A stretch of 64,000 bases of DNA from Isoptericola sp044389085 (lineage in GTDB: Bacteria > Actinomycetota > Actinomycetes > Actinomycetales > Cellulomonadaceae): assembly GCF_044389085.1 (NCBI RefSeq), contig NZ_JBIRXP010000001.1, positions 62,001 to 126,000 of the forward strand, written 5' to 3'. The notes under the pieces are model-generated. The model saw only the letters and a program-made list of their open reading frames with translations. It was not told the origin of the DNA and did no database searches. Below, in pieces: positions 8,711-17,343 of the stretch. Both the position numbers and the translations under genes were made by a program. The number at the start of each line of letters is the position of its first letter. Position 1 is the stretch's first letter.

Positions 8711-9298
8711 GTGATGAAGGTCGTGGCGCGGGCCGGCACCGTGCAGGCGGAGGCGGCGCTCGCGGCCGGAGCCCGCGTCGTCGCGCGCTCCTGGGGCGCC
8801 GGGCTGGACGTGGCCGACGCCGACCCGCGGTCGTGGCAGCGCGCCCGCGCTGCCGTGGCGGGACTGGCGGTGCTGCGCGAGCTGGGGCCGGCGGACCGGG
8901 AGGCGATCCTCGCCCTCGACCGGGCCACGGTGGCCGACTATCCGGGCGACGTCGCGACCAGCCGCGCGCCCCTGACGGCGGCCGGCGCCACCCCGACGCC
9001 GGGACGCCGGGCGTTCGGCGCGCTCGCCGGTGACGCGCTCGTCGCGATGACGTTCGTCGACGTCGACGGGGAGCGCGGGGAGACGGACCTCACCGTCGTG
9101 GCCCGGGACTGGCGCGGCCGGGGGCTCGCCGCCGCGGTCAAGGCGCTGTCCCTCGGCGAGCTGCGTGCCGCCGGCGTGCGCCGCTTCCGCACCGGCGGTG
9201 CCGCCGAGAACGCGGCGATCATCGCGGTCAACGAGTCGCTGGGGTACGTCCGGGACGAGGAGTGGCTCACCCTGGACCACCCGGCCGAGAGCGCCTGA
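8711..9298 (+). CDS. GNAT family N-acetyltransferase
   Basis: A 195-residue protein. The acetyl-CoA-binding motif A (TVVARDWRGRGLAAAVKAL) lies near residues 129-147 and the motif B region (NAAIIAVNESLGY) near 165-178. The acyl acceptor is unknown. It starts at GTG 8711 or at the next codon, ATG 8714, one base after the PhzF stop, so the two genes form an operon. The first 50 residues resemble no known domain. Confidence 0.82.
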   Translation: MMKVVARAGTVQAEAALAAGARVVARSWGAGLDVADADPRSWQRARAAVAGLAVLRELGPADREAILALDRATVADYPGDVATSRAPLTAAGATPTPGRRAFGALAGDALVAMTFVDVDGERGETDLTVVARDWRGRGLAAAVKALSLGELRAAGVRRFRTGGAAENAAIIAVNESLGYVRDEEWLTLDHPAESA

Positions 9299-9397
9299 CC
9301 GCGCACACGCCGAGCCCGCCCCGCGTCCAGGCGGCGGTCAGCGTTCCCGGCCGGCCCGCAGCGTCCGCCGACGGTCGTCGCAGGCGGGTCGCCTTCC

Positions 9398-10414
9398 ATG
9401 GCGGGCATGACCGAACCCACCGAGCCCACAGAACCCACAGAACCCACCGAACCGACCGCCCGGCCCCGCCGCCCGCGCCGGCTCGTCGTCCTGGTCACCA
9501 CGCTGGCCCTGTTGCTGCCCGTGGGCGGCGTCACCGCCTGGGCGGCGAACCGCTTCCTCGTGGAGCACGTCGAGATCGACGACGTCTCCGCCTACGAGGC
9601 CGCGCAGACGGGCGTCGCGTCCGGTACCACGACCGAAGACGGCACGGCCGCCGGCGCCGACGGCACGGTCACCGACGACGGGTACACCTCCGACGACACG
9701 ACGATCTCCCTCGACACCGTCACGGAGGGTTCCGGCGACGACACGGTCACCTACTACGTGGCCCACGTCGCGCTCGACGACGCGACCCAGCTGCGGTCGG
9801 CGTTCGCCCAGGACCAGTTCGGCACCAACATCACCGAGGACACGAGCGACATCGCGCAGGACAACGGCGCGATCCTCGCCGTCAACGGCGACTACTACGG
9901 CTTCCGGGACACGGGGATCGTCATCCGCAACGGCGTCGTCTACCGCGACGAGGGCGCCCGCGAGGGCCTCGCCTTCTACACGGACGGTCGCGTCGAGGTG
10001 TACGACGAGACGGCCACCACGGCCGACGAGCTCGTCGCCGACGGGGTGTGGAACACCCTGTCCTTCGGCCCGGCCGTGGTCGAGGAGGGCCAGGTGGTCG
10101 ACGGCATCGAGGACGTCGAGGTCGACACCAACGTGGGCAACCACTCCATCCAGGGCGAGCAGCCCCGCACGGCGATCGGCGTGGACGCGGACGGGAACCT
10201 CGTCATCGTCGTCGTCGACGGCCGGGACACCGGGTACAGCCGGGGCGCCACCATGACCGAGCTGGCGCAGATCATGATCGACCAGGGCGCCGTCACGGCC
10301 TACAACCTGGACGGCGGCGGCTCCTCGACGCTCTACTTCGACGGCGAGGTCGTCAACCGGCCGTCCAACGGCGGCGAGCGCGGCACCTCCGACATCCTCT
10401 ACGTGGCGGGCTGA
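9398..10414 (+). CDS. Membrane-anchored phosphodiester glycosidase (NAGPA domain)
   Basis: A 338-residue protein. After a short run of TEP repeats and an Arg-rich stretch there is one transmembrane helix (about 30-50). A linker follows, then a NAGPA (phosphodiester glycosidase) domain marked by VNGDYYGFRDTG, and by AYNLDGGGSSTLYFDG with NGGERGTSDILYV at the C-terminus. NAGPA enzymes cleave sugar phosphodiesters. The anchor places the domain outside the membrane, perhaps acting on wall glycopolymers. ATG 9407 is an equally good start. It is followed three bases later by a glycosyltransferase, suggesting linked wall-polymer work. Confidence 0.85.
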   Translation: MAGMTEPTEPTEPTEPTEPTARPRRPRRLVVLVTTLALLLPVGGVTAWAANRFLVEHVEIDDVSAYEAAQTGVASGTTTEDGTAAGADGTVTDDGYTSDDTTISLDTVTEGSGDDTVTYYVAHVALDDATQLRSAFAQDQFGTNITEDTSDIAQDNGAILAVNGDYYGFRDTGIVIRNGVVYRDEGAREGLAFYTDGRVEVYDETATTADELVADGVWNTLSFGPAVVEEGQVVDGIEDVEVDTNVGNHSIQGEQPRTAIGVDADGNLVIVVVDGRDTGYSRGATMTELAQIMIDQGAVTAYNLDGGGSSTLYFDGEVVNRPSNGGERGTSDILYVAG

Positions 10415-10417
10415 GCG

Positions 10418-11554
10418 GTGACCGCCCCCGGACCGCCGCTCGTCGTCGTCCCCGCCTACCGGCCCGACGCGGCGCTGCCCGCGCTCGTGCGCGACCTCGC
10501 GGCGCTCGGCCTGCCCGACGTCCTCGTGGTCGACGACGGCTCCGGCCCCGCGTTCGCCGCCGTGTTCGACGCGCTCGCCCTCCGCGGCGTCGACGTGCTG
10601 CGGCACGGGTCGAACCGCGGCAAGGGTGCGGCGCTGCGCACGGCCTTCGCGCACGCGCTCGAGCGCGACCCCGGGCGCGACGTCGTCACCGCGGACGCCG
10701 ACGGCCAGCACACGCCGGCCGGCGTGCGCGCCGTCGCCGACCGGCTCGCGGCCGGCGACGCGGACGTCGTCGTGGGGGAGCGGGACCTCGCCGGCCCGGG
10801 CGTCCCGCTGCGCAGCCGCGTGGGCAACGCGCTGAGCGGCGCCGCGTTCCGTACCGCGACCGGCCTGCCCGTGCGCGACACCCAGACCGGGCTGCGGGGC
10901 TTCCGCGCCGACGCGCTGACCTGGCTGACCGGGGTGAGCGGCGACCGTTACGAGTACGAGCTGCGCGTGCTGCTCGAGGCGTCGGCGCGAGGCGCGGTCG
11001 TCGCGAGCGTGCCGATCGAGACCGTCTACGTCGACCACAACGCCTCCTCCCACTTCCGGCCGGTCCGCGACTCGCTCACCGTGACGGCGCCGCTGCTCGC
11101 GTTCGCCGCGTCGGGGTTGCTCGCCTTCGGGGTCGACGCCGCGGCCCTGCTCGCGCTCCAGTCGGTGACCGGGAGCCTGGCGCTCGCGGTCGTCGGCGCG
11201 CGGGTGCTCAGCGCGGTCGTGAACTTCGGGGTCAACCGCGCCGTCGTCTTCGGTCGCGCGACGACGAGGGCGACCGGGCGGGCGGCACCGGTGCGCGAGT
11301 CCGCCGCCCGGTACGCGGCCCTGGCGCTGCTCCTGCTCGCCGCGAGCTACGGCATGCTCGACGCCCTGCACGGCACGCTCGGCGTCCCGCTGCTGGTGGC
11401 CAAGGTGCTCACGGACGCGGCGCTGTTCCTGGCGAGCTGGACGGTGCAGCGCCAGGTCGTGTTCCCGCCGCCAGGTCCGCGACCCGCCCCACCAGCCGCT
11501 CCAGCGGCCCCCGACCGAGCAGGAACCGCCAGGCCGTCGCCGCGACGAGCGTGA
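10418..11554 (+). CDS. Glycosyltransferase family 2 fused to a GtrA-like membrane domain
   Basis: A 378-residue fusion. Residues about 5-215 form a GT2 domain (VVDDGSGPAF, then TADADGQH with the metal-binding Asp residues), similar to polyprenyl-phosphate sugar synthases. Residues about 225-350 hold four hydrophobic segments of the GtrA type, which helps flip lipid-linked sugars. The protein would load a sugar onto a lipid carrier and pass it across the membrane. It starts three bases after the NAGPA gene. Its last 146 bases overlap the convergent membrane gene. Confidence 0.87.
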   Translation: MTAPGPPLVVVPAYRPDAALPALVRDLAALGLPDVLVVDDGSGPAFAAVFDALALRGVDVLRHGSNRGKGAALRTAFAHALERDPGRDVVTADADGQHTPAGVRAVADRLAAGDADVVVGERDLAGPGVPLRSRVGNALSGAAFRTATGLPVRDTQTGLRGFRADALTWLTGVSGDRYEYELRVLLEASARGAVVASVPIETVYVDHNASSHFRPVRDSLTVTAPLLAFAASGLLAFGVDAAALLALQSVTGSLALAVVGARVLSAVVNFGVNRAVVFGRATTRATGRAAPVRESAARYAALALLLLAASYGMLDALHGTLGVPLLVAKVLTDAALFLASWTVQRQVVFPPPGPRPAPPAAPAAPDRAGTARPSPRRA

Positions 11555-12632
11555 CGACGACCAGCACGAGCAGCGGGCCGTTGGTGGTGGACCCGAGCAG
11601 GTCCCAGTGCCAGATGGCGACGATCTGCAGCGAGTAGACGGTCAGCGCCATCGACCCGACCGCGGCCAGCGGCGCCAGCACCCGCCGCCCGACCCGCCCC
11701 ACGTACAGGCACAGCCCCACGACGGCGGCCGCGAACCCGCCCGACGCGAGCACCTCGATCGTCGTGTCGTCGTGCGGGCCGTCGAGGAACAGGCCGGCGA
11801 CGCCGGGCCACGGGTCGCCCCAGCCGGCCGGCGCCCCGTCCACCGACTGCCGGGCCATGACCTGGGACGTCAGCACGACCTCCTCCCCGCCGGCCGCGCC
11901 GACGACGATCCCCGACACGACCGAGAAGGCGCCCCACGCGGCCAGCCCGCCCAGGAGGAGCCCGCGGCGCAGTCGCGGCGAGCCCAGGTCGCAGCGCCCG
12001 ATCGCCATCCCCGCGAGGACGTACGCCATCCAGACGACCGCCGGGTAGTGGCCGGTGAGCACGAAGTCGGTGGCGGCGCCGGAGCCGTCGTGCGGCAGCC
12101 GCAGCCCGGCCCGCAGCAGCGCCTCCGGTCCCCAGTAGGCAAGCAGCGGCCCGACGAGCGCGACCAGCGCAGCCAGGGCGAGGAGGCGCGGCGGCCGCCA
12201 GCGCAGGAACGGCAGAGCGAGGACGAAGTAGCAGGCGTAGAAGCCCAGGATGAGGGCGACGCGCGTGCCGAGGAGGTCGAGCAGCGCGACGAGCGCGAGC
12301 AGCAGCACCGCCCGCACGAGCAGGCGGGTGCGCGCCCGGCGCAGCGGTTCGCCGTCCAGGGTCCGGGTGCCGCCCGAGACGATCGCGACCGAGACGCCGG
12401 CGACCAGCGCGAACAGGATCGACGAGTGCCCGTGCGAGAGCTCGAGCAGCCACCAGGCGGGCCCGGCGTCGGGCGTCGTGACGCCCACGTGGGCGGTGAA
12501 CATGCCGAGGACGGCGATCCCGCGGGCGACGTCGACGCCCGGGACGCGCCCCGGCCCACCGACGAGGCGGCGTCCGCCCGCCTGGAGGCCGGCACGGAGA
12601 CGGGAGGTCGGCACGCCGGTGGCCGCGGTCAT
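11409..12632 (-). CDS. DUF418/DUF1624-type polytopic membrane protein (acyltransferase-like)
   Basis: A 407-residue membrane protein with about ten hydrophobic helices. The N-terminal part, VDVARGIAVLGMFTAHV followed by a SHGHSSILFALVAGVS stretch, is typical of the heparan-alpha-glucosaminide N-acetyltransferase-like/DUF418 group. Members are thought to acylate surface sugars, though most are untested. The C-terminal tail overlaps the GT2-GtrA gene on the other strand by 146 bases. Confidence 0.82.
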   Translation of the reverse strand: MTAATGVPTSRLRAGLQAGGRRLVGGPGRVPGVDVARGIAVLGMFTAHVGVTTPDAGPAWWLLELSHGHSSILFALVAGVSVAIVSGGTRTLDGEPLRRARTRLLVRAVLLLALVALLDLLGTRVALILGFYACYFVLALPFLRWRPPRLLALAALVALVGPLLAYWGPEALLRAGLRLPHDGSGAATDFVLTGHYPAVVWMAYVLAGMAIGRCDLGSPRLRRGLLLGGLAAWGAFSVVSGIVVGAAGGEEVVLTSQVMARQSVDGAPAGWGDPWPGVAGLFLDGPHDDTTIEVLASGGFAAAVVGLCLYVGRVGRRVLAPLAAVGSMALTVYSLQIVAIWHWDLLGSTTNGPLLVLVVVTLVAATAWRFLLGRGPLERLVGRVADLAAGTRPGAAPSSSPGTAPRP

Positions 12633-12711
12633 GGCGTGATGATGCCACCGCCGGCCGGTGCGCGTCGTCCCGGTGCGTGAGAACGCCCCGGCTTGCCGGG
12701 CGCGCGGTCAC

Positions 12712-12717
12712 TACGGT
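12712..12717 (+). promoter_or_regulatory. -10 box (TACGGT), leaderless start
   Basis: TACGGT ends six bases before the ATG at 12724 and fixes that codon as the start rather than the upstream GTG. Confidence 0.55.
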
Positions 12718-12723
12718 AGGAGC

Positions 12724-13635
12724 ATGAGTGACCTCAGCGCGGAGCCCGCACCCCAGGGCGCCCCCGAACCCGCCGGTGCCGACCTCAACGACGCGATCGA
12801 GGCACCCAGCACCCACCACACGGTGCCCAGCAAGGAGTCCGAGTCGTACACGCACGGCCACCACGAGTCGGTGCTGCGCTCGCACCGCAGCCGCACCGCC
12901 CAGAACTCGGCCGGCTTCCTGCTGCCGCACCTGCGCGACGACATGTCCCTGCTCGACGTCGGCTGCGGCCCCGGCACGGTGACCGCCGACCTCGGGCGCA
13001 TCCTCGCCGGCGGCGAGGTCGTAGGCGTGGACGCGAGCCCCAAGGTGCTCGAGGCGGCGCGCGAGCACGCCGCGGCCCTCGGGTACGCGAACGTCCGCTT
13101 CGAGCAGGCCAACGCCTACGAGCTGCCGTTCGACGACGACTCGTTCGACGTCGTCTACGCGCACCAGCTGCTGCAGCACCTGTCCGACCCGGTCGCGGCG
13201 CTGCGCGAGATGAAGCGCGTCGCGAGGCCGGGCGGCCTCGTCGCGGTGCGCGACGCCGACTACGCGGGCATGGCCTGGTACCCCGAGACCCCTGGCCTGA
13301 CGGAGTGGAACGAGCTGTACCACGAGGTCACGCACGCGTACGGGTTCGAGCCCGACGCAGGCCGCCGGCTCATGTCGTGGGTGCAGGACGCCGGCCTGGA
13401 CGGCATCGTGCCCTCCGCGTCGTCGTGGTGCTACGCCACCCCCACCGACCGCCAGTGGTGGGGCGAGCTGTGGGCGGAGCGCTGCGTGGAGTCCAACTTC
13501 GCGGTGCAGGCCAAGGAGTCGGGCCTCGCCGACGACGTCGCCCTCGAGCAGATCGCGCAGGACTGGCAGGCGTGGGCGCAGGCGCCCGACGGCTGGTTCG
13601 CCATCCTGCACGGCGAGGTGCTCGCCCGCGCCTGA
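12724..13635 (+). CDS. Class I SAM-dependent methyltransferase
   Basis: A 303-residue protein with a Rossmann methyltransferase core. Motif I is LLDVGCGPGTVTADL near residues 76-90, motif II is VVGVDASP near 98-105, and LREMKRVARPGGLV is near 160-173. The C-terminal third, rich in Trp and acidic residues, is family-specific. The small-molecule substrate is unknown. Start chosen from the leaderless -10 box. Confidence 0.88.
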   Translation: MSDLSAEPAPQGAPEPAGADLNDAIEAPSTHHTVPSKESESYTHGHHESVLRSHRSRTAQNSAGFLLPHLRDDMSLLDVGCGPGTVTADLGRILAGGEVVGVDASPKVLEAAREHAAALGYANVRFEQANAYELPFDDDSFDVVYAHQLLQHLSDPVAALREMKRVARPGGLVAVRDADYAGMAWYPETPGLTEWNELYHEVTHAYGFEPDAGRRLMSWVQDAGLDGIVPSASSWCYATPTDRQWWGELWAERCVESNFAVQAKESGLADDVALEQIAQDWQAWAQAPDGWFAILHGEVLARA

Positions 13636-13636
13636 C

Positions 13637-13696
13637 GTGCCGTCGACGGCGCCGTTGACTGTGCCGTCGATGGTGCCGTTCACTGTGCCGTTGACT
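13637..13696 (+). repeat. Five imperfect 12-base tandem repeats
   Basis: Five consecutive 12-base units of consensus GTGCCGTTGACT run from 13637 to 13696, directly before the FAH gene promoter. Units differ at one to four positions. They lie between two genes and are not translated in a convincing frame. Confidence 0.75.
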
Positions 13697-13717
13697 GTGC
13701 GGCGCACGCGCCCCGCG

Positions 13718-13723
13718 TAACCT
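13718..13723 (+). promoter_or_regulatory. -10 box (TAACCT), leaderless start
   Basis: TAACCT ends six bases before the GTG at 13730, with no RBS. Confidence 0.55.
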
Positions 13724-13729
13724 GGGCGC

Positions 13730-14512
13730 GTGCGCATCGCGAGATTCACCACCGGAGACGACCCCCGCTTCGCCCTCGTCCAGCAGGAGGGCGACAAGAC
13801 GTTCCTCGCCGTCCTCGGCGGCGACCCCCTGTACATGCCGGCGATGCCGACCGGGGAGCGCATCGAGCTGGGCGACGGCGTCCGGCTGCTCGCCCCGGTG
13901 ATCCCCCGCTCCAAGGTGGTCGCCGTCGGCAAGAACTACGCCGACCACGCGAAGGAGATGGGCGGCGAGGTCCCGGCCACGCCGCTGCTGTTCTTCAAGC
14001 CCAACACCGCCGTCGTCGGCCCGGACGACCCGGTGGTGCTGCCGGAGTTCACGCGCGAGGTCAGCTACGAGGCCGAGCTCGCCGTCGTCATCTCCAAGGT
14101 CACCAAGGACGTGGAGCCGGAGAACGTGCGGTCGTACATCCTCGGCTACACGGTCGCGAACGACGTCACCGCGCGGGACGCGCAGCGCACCGACGGCCAG
14201 TGGGCCCGGGCGAAGGGCTTCGACACGTCCTGCCCGCTGGGCCCGTGGATCGACACCGACCTGAACCCCGAGGACGTCGCCGTGCGCTCCCGCGTGAACG
14301 GCGAGCTCAAGCAGGACGGCCGCACCGCCGACATGGTCTTCGACGTGCCGTTCCTCGTGTCGTACATCAGCAAGGCGATGACCCTCCTCCCCGGCGACGT
14401 CATCCTCACCGGGACGCCGGCAGGGGTGGGCCGCATCGACCACGGCGACCGCGTGGAGTGCGAGGTCGAGGGGATCGGCGTCCTCGCCAACCCCGTGTTC
14501 CGGCGCGACTGA
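13730..14512 (+). CDS. Fumarylacetoacetate hydrolase (FAH) family protein
   Basis: A 260-residue FAH-fold enzyme. It shows VVAVGKNYADHAKEMGG near residues 64-80, the metal-binding EAELAVVI (Glu residues near 110-112), and GPWIDTD and TGTPAGVG toward the end. Family members hydrolyse C-C bonds in acylpyruvates or decarboxylate oxaloacetate. In this gene context (next to Nudix and gltX) a housekeeping acylpyruvase/oxaloacetate role is more likely than aromatic degradation. GTG start; the Nudix gene begins next to its stop. Confidence 0.9.
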   Translation: MRIARFTTGDDPRFALVQQEGDKTFLAVLGGDPLYMPAMPTGERIELGDGVRLLAPVIPRSKVVAVGKNYADHAKEMGGEVPATPLLFFKPNTAVVGPDDPVVLPEFTREVSYEAELAVVISKVTKDVEPENVRSYILGYTVANDVTARDAQRTDGQWARAKGFDTSCPLGPWIDTDLNPEDVAVRSRVNGELKQDGRTADMVFDVPFLVSYISKAMTLLPGDVILTGTPAGVGRIDHGDRVECEVEGIGVLANPVFRRD

Positions 14513-14513
14513 G

Positions 14514-15080
14514 GTGACCGCGACCGACCTCCCCGCCGTCGCCGGCCTGCACGCCGACGCCCGCGAGGTGCTGGCGCGCATGCCCGCGGCCGACGACGGG
14601 CAGCGAGCGCTGCGCGACAGGTTCGTCGCGCACCTCGACGCCCACCCGGACGGCGTGCTGCGCTCCTGCCGCCCGGACCACGTCACGGCGTCCACGGTGG
14701 TGCTGTCGCCCGACGCCTCGCGCGTGCTGCTGACCTTGCACGCGAAGGCGGGCCGCTGGTTCCAGCTCGGCGGGCACGTCGAGCCCGCCGACGAAACACT
14801 GGTCGGCGCCGCCCGGCGCGAGGCGGTCGAGGAGTCCGGGCTCGAGGTCGTGCTCGACCCCGTGCCCGTGCACCTGGACGAGCACGCCGTGCCGTTCTGC
14901 GGGCCCGGCGGCGACGCGCACCACCTGGACGTGCGGTTCGTGGCCGTCGCGCCCGAGGGCGCCCGGCACGCCGTGAGCGACGAGTCCCTCGACGTGCGGT
15001 GGTGGCCGGTCGACGACCTGCCGAACCCGGACCTCGCCGAGACCGTGGCGCTGGCCGTCGCGCGGGTGCGGGCCGGCTGA
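14514..15080 (+). CDS. Nudix hydrolase
   Basis: A 188-residue protein containing the full Nudix box: GGHVEP..., then REAVEESG near residues 84-108, with the metal-binding REXXEE core intact. It hydrolyses a nucleoside diphosphate linked to another moiety; the substrate is unknown. The GTG start at 14514 overlaps the last bases of the FAH stop region, so the two are co-transcribed. Confidence 0.88.
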   Translation: MTATDLPAVAGLHADAREVLARMPAADDGQRALRDRFVAHLDAHPDGVLRSCRPDHVTASTVVLSPDASRVLLTLHAKAGRWFQLGGHVEPADETLVGAARREAVEESGLEVVLDPVPVHLDEHAVPFCGPGGDAHHLDVRFVAVAPEGARHAVSDESLDVRWWPVDDLPNPDLAETVALAVARVRAG

Positions 15081-15113
15081 CGCCGACCGTGCGGCGGTCC
15101 GCGGACGGCCAAC

Positions 15114-15119
15114 TACGCT
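15114..15119 (+). promoter_or_regulatory. -10 box (TACGCT), leaderless start of gltX
   Basis: TACGCT lies six bases before the GTG at 15126. It suggests gltX has its own leaderless promoter within the FAH-Nudix-gltX-HAD cluster. Confidence 0.55.
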
Positions 15120-15125
15120 TGTCCC

Positions 15126-16586
15126 GTGATCCCCGCTGCAGGCTCCTCCGACGTCCGTGTCCGCTTCGCCCCGTCGCCGACGGGCATGTTCCACGTGGGC
15201 GGCGCCCGCTCGGCACTGTTCAACTGGGCGGTGGCCAAGCACCAGGGCGGCACGTTCGTGCTGCGCGTCGAGGACACCGACGCCGCGCGCAACAAGCCCG
15301 AGTGGGTGGACGGCATCCTCAACGCCCTCGCGGCGCTCGGCATGCACGCCGAGGACCCGACGTTCGAGGGCCCGTACTTCCAGTCGCAGAACGTCGAGAA
15401 GCACCGCGAGGCCTCCGCCCGGCTGCACGAGGCAGGGCGCGCGTACTACTGCGACTGCACCCGCGACGACGTCGCCGCCCGCACCGGCAACCCGCAGTCG
15501 GGCTACGACGGCTTCTGCCGCGAGCGTGGCCTGGACTACGCGCCGGGGCGCGCGCTGCGCTTCCGCACCCCCGACGAGGGCGAGACGCAGGTCGTCGACC
15601 TCATCCGCGGCAACCCGACCTTCCCGAACTCCGCCATGGAGGACTTCGTCGTCGCGCGCGGGGACGGGTCGCCCGTCTTCCTGCTCGCGAACGTCGTCGA
15701 CGACCTCGACGAGGGCATCACGCACGTCATCCGCGGCGAGGAGCACCTGCCCAACACGCCCAAGCAGCAGCTGCTGTGGGAGGCGCTCGGCGCGCAGCCG
15801 CCCACGTGGGCGCACCTGCCGGTGATCGTCAACGAGAAGCGCCAGAAGCTCTCCAAGCGCCGCGACAAGGTCGCGCTCGAGGACTACCTCGCCGAGGGGT
15901 ACCTGCCCGACGCGATGGTGAACTACCTCATGCTGCTCGGCTGGGCGCCCGGCAACGACGAGGAGATCCTGCCGTTCGACGAGCTGGTCTCCCGGTTCCG
16001 CATCGAGGACGTCAACAGCGCGTCGGCGTTCTTCGACGTCAAGAAGCTGCTGTCGTTCAACGGCGAGTACATCCGCGCGATGTCGGTCGAGGACTTCGTG
16101 GCCGCCGTCGACCCGTGGCTGCACGCCCCGAAGGCGCCGTGGACCGAGGAGCAGTACGACGCCGCTGCGTTCGCCAAGGTGGCCCCGCTCGCGCAGTCGC
16201 GTGTCGCGCTGCTGGCCGACATCACCGACAACGTCGACTTCCTCTTCCTCGACGAGCCGGCCGACGACGAGCGGTCGTGGGCCAAGGCCATGAAGGCCGG
16301 GGCGGCGGAGCTGCTCGCCGACGCGCGTACGGCGCTCGCGGACCTCGCGACGTGGGAGGCGGAGCCGCTCAAGGACACCGTCGCCGCGGTGGGGGAGAGC
16401 CACGGCCTCAAGCTCGGCAAGGCGCAGGCGCCCGTGCGCGTGGCCGTCACCGGCCGCACCGTCGGCCTGCCGCTGTTCGAGTCGCTCGAGGTGCTCGGGC
16501 GCGAGCGGACCCTCGCACGGGTCGACGCCGCCCTCGCGCGGCTCGCCCGCGAGGCGGAGGCCACGGCCGACGGCGCCACCGCGTGA
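15126..16586 (+). CDS. gltX: Glutamyl-tRNA synthetase
   Basis: A 486-residue class I aminoacyl-tRNA synthetase, normal for GluRS. The HIGH-like signature is FAPSPTGMFHVGGARSAL near residues 11-28, and the KMSKS equivalent is KLSKRR near 239-244. RVEDTD and an NVVDD region are present. It charges tRNA-Glu with glutamate in the cytoplasm. Two tRNA-Glu(CTC) genes lie about 4 kb downstream. GTG start with a leaderless promoter; its TGA overlaps the GTG of the HAD gene. Confidence 0.97.
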   Translation: MIPAAGSSDVRVRFAPSPTGMFHVGGARSALFNWAVAKHQGGTFVLRVEDTDAARNKPEWVDGILNALAALGMHAEDPTFEGPYFQSQNVEKHREASARLHEAGRAYYCDCTRDDVAARTGNPQSGYDGFCRERGLDYAPGRALRFRTPDEGETQVVDLIRGNPTFPNSAMEDFVVARGDGSPVFLLANVVDDLDEGITHVIRGEEHLPNTPKQQLLWEALGAQPPTWAHLPVIVNEKRQKLSKRRDKVALEDYLAEGYLPDAMVNYLMLLGWAPGNDEEILPFDELVSRFRIEDVNSASAFFDVKKLLSFNGEYIRAMSVEDFVAAVDPWLHAPKAPWTEEQYDAAAFAKVAPLAQSRVALLADITDNVDFLFLDEPADDERSWAKAMKAGAAELLADARTALADLATWEAEPLKDTVAAVGESHGLKLGKAQAPVRVAVTGRTVGLPLFESLEVLGRERTLARVDAALARLAREAEATADGATA

Positions 16587-17323
16587 CGGCGCGCGTCGAC
16601 GGGGTCCTGCTCGACGTCGACGACACGCTCGTCGACACCAAGGGCGGGTTCGCCCAGGCGCTGACCGCGGTCGCCGTCGAGTACCTGCCGCACGTGCCGG
16701 CCGACCGGTACCCCGAGCTGCTGGCGCACTGGCGCACCGACCCCGGCGGCTACTACAAGCGCTTCACGCGTGGGGAGACGGACGCGCTCACGCAGCGGCG
16801 GCTGCGCGCCGACCTGCTGCACCGCACGTTCGGCGGCGAACCGGTCACGCAGGACACGTTCGCCGACTGGGACGCCCTGTTCTGGGGCACGTTCGAGCGG
16901 TCGTGGGCCGCGTTCGACGATGCCGCGGCTGCCCTCGACGCGCTGCGTGCGGCCGGCGTCGCGGTCGGCGTCGTGACGAACGCGTACGTGGAGCTGCAGG
17001 AGCGCAAGCTGCGCGCCGCGGGCCTCGACGGCCTCGCCGTGCTCGTGGGCGTGGACACGCTGGGGTACGGCAAGCCGCACCCGGACGTCTTCGTCGAGGG
17101 GGCCCGGCGCCTGGGCACCGACGTCGCGCGCACCGCCTACGTGGGCGACGAGCCCACGACCGACGCCCGTGCGGCGCACGACGCCGGACTGGTCGGCGTC
17201 TGGCTCGATCGGCCCGGGGCGCGGCGCGACGATGAGCAGCACGTCGACGCGGACGCCCTGCGCGCGGACGGCATCGTCGTGCTGCCCGGCCTCGTCGACC
17301 TGCCCGCCGCCCTCGGCCTCTGA
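16583..17323 (+). CDS. HAD superfamily hydrolase
   Basis: A 246-residue protein. Motif I is LLDVDDTLVD near residues 7-16 with the nucleophile Asp, motif II is VVTNAY near 130-135, and the motif III/IV region includes YGKPHPDVF and YVGDEPTTDA near 157-190. It is probably a phosphatase acting on a small phosphorylated metabolite. GTG start overlapping the gltX stop by four bases, so translation is coupled. Confidence 0.9.
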   Translation: MTARVDGVLLDVDDTLVDTKGGFAQALTAVAVEYLPHVPADRYPELLAHWRTDPGGYYKRFTRGETDALTQRRLRADLLHRTFGGEPVTQDTFADWDALFWGTFERSWAAFDDAAAALDALRAAGVAVGVVTNAYVELQERKLRAAGLDGLAVLVGVDTLGYGKPHPDVFVEGARRLGTDVARTAYVGDEPTTDARAAHDAGLVGVWLDRPGARRDDEQHVDADALRADGIVVLPGLVDLPAALGL

Positions 17324-17343
17324 CCCGCGCCCCTCCTGACAAC

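Noticed and set aside
9338..11371. A 677-codon minus-strand frame
   Set aside because: It mirrors the NAGPA and glycosyltransferase genes and has no domain-like segments.
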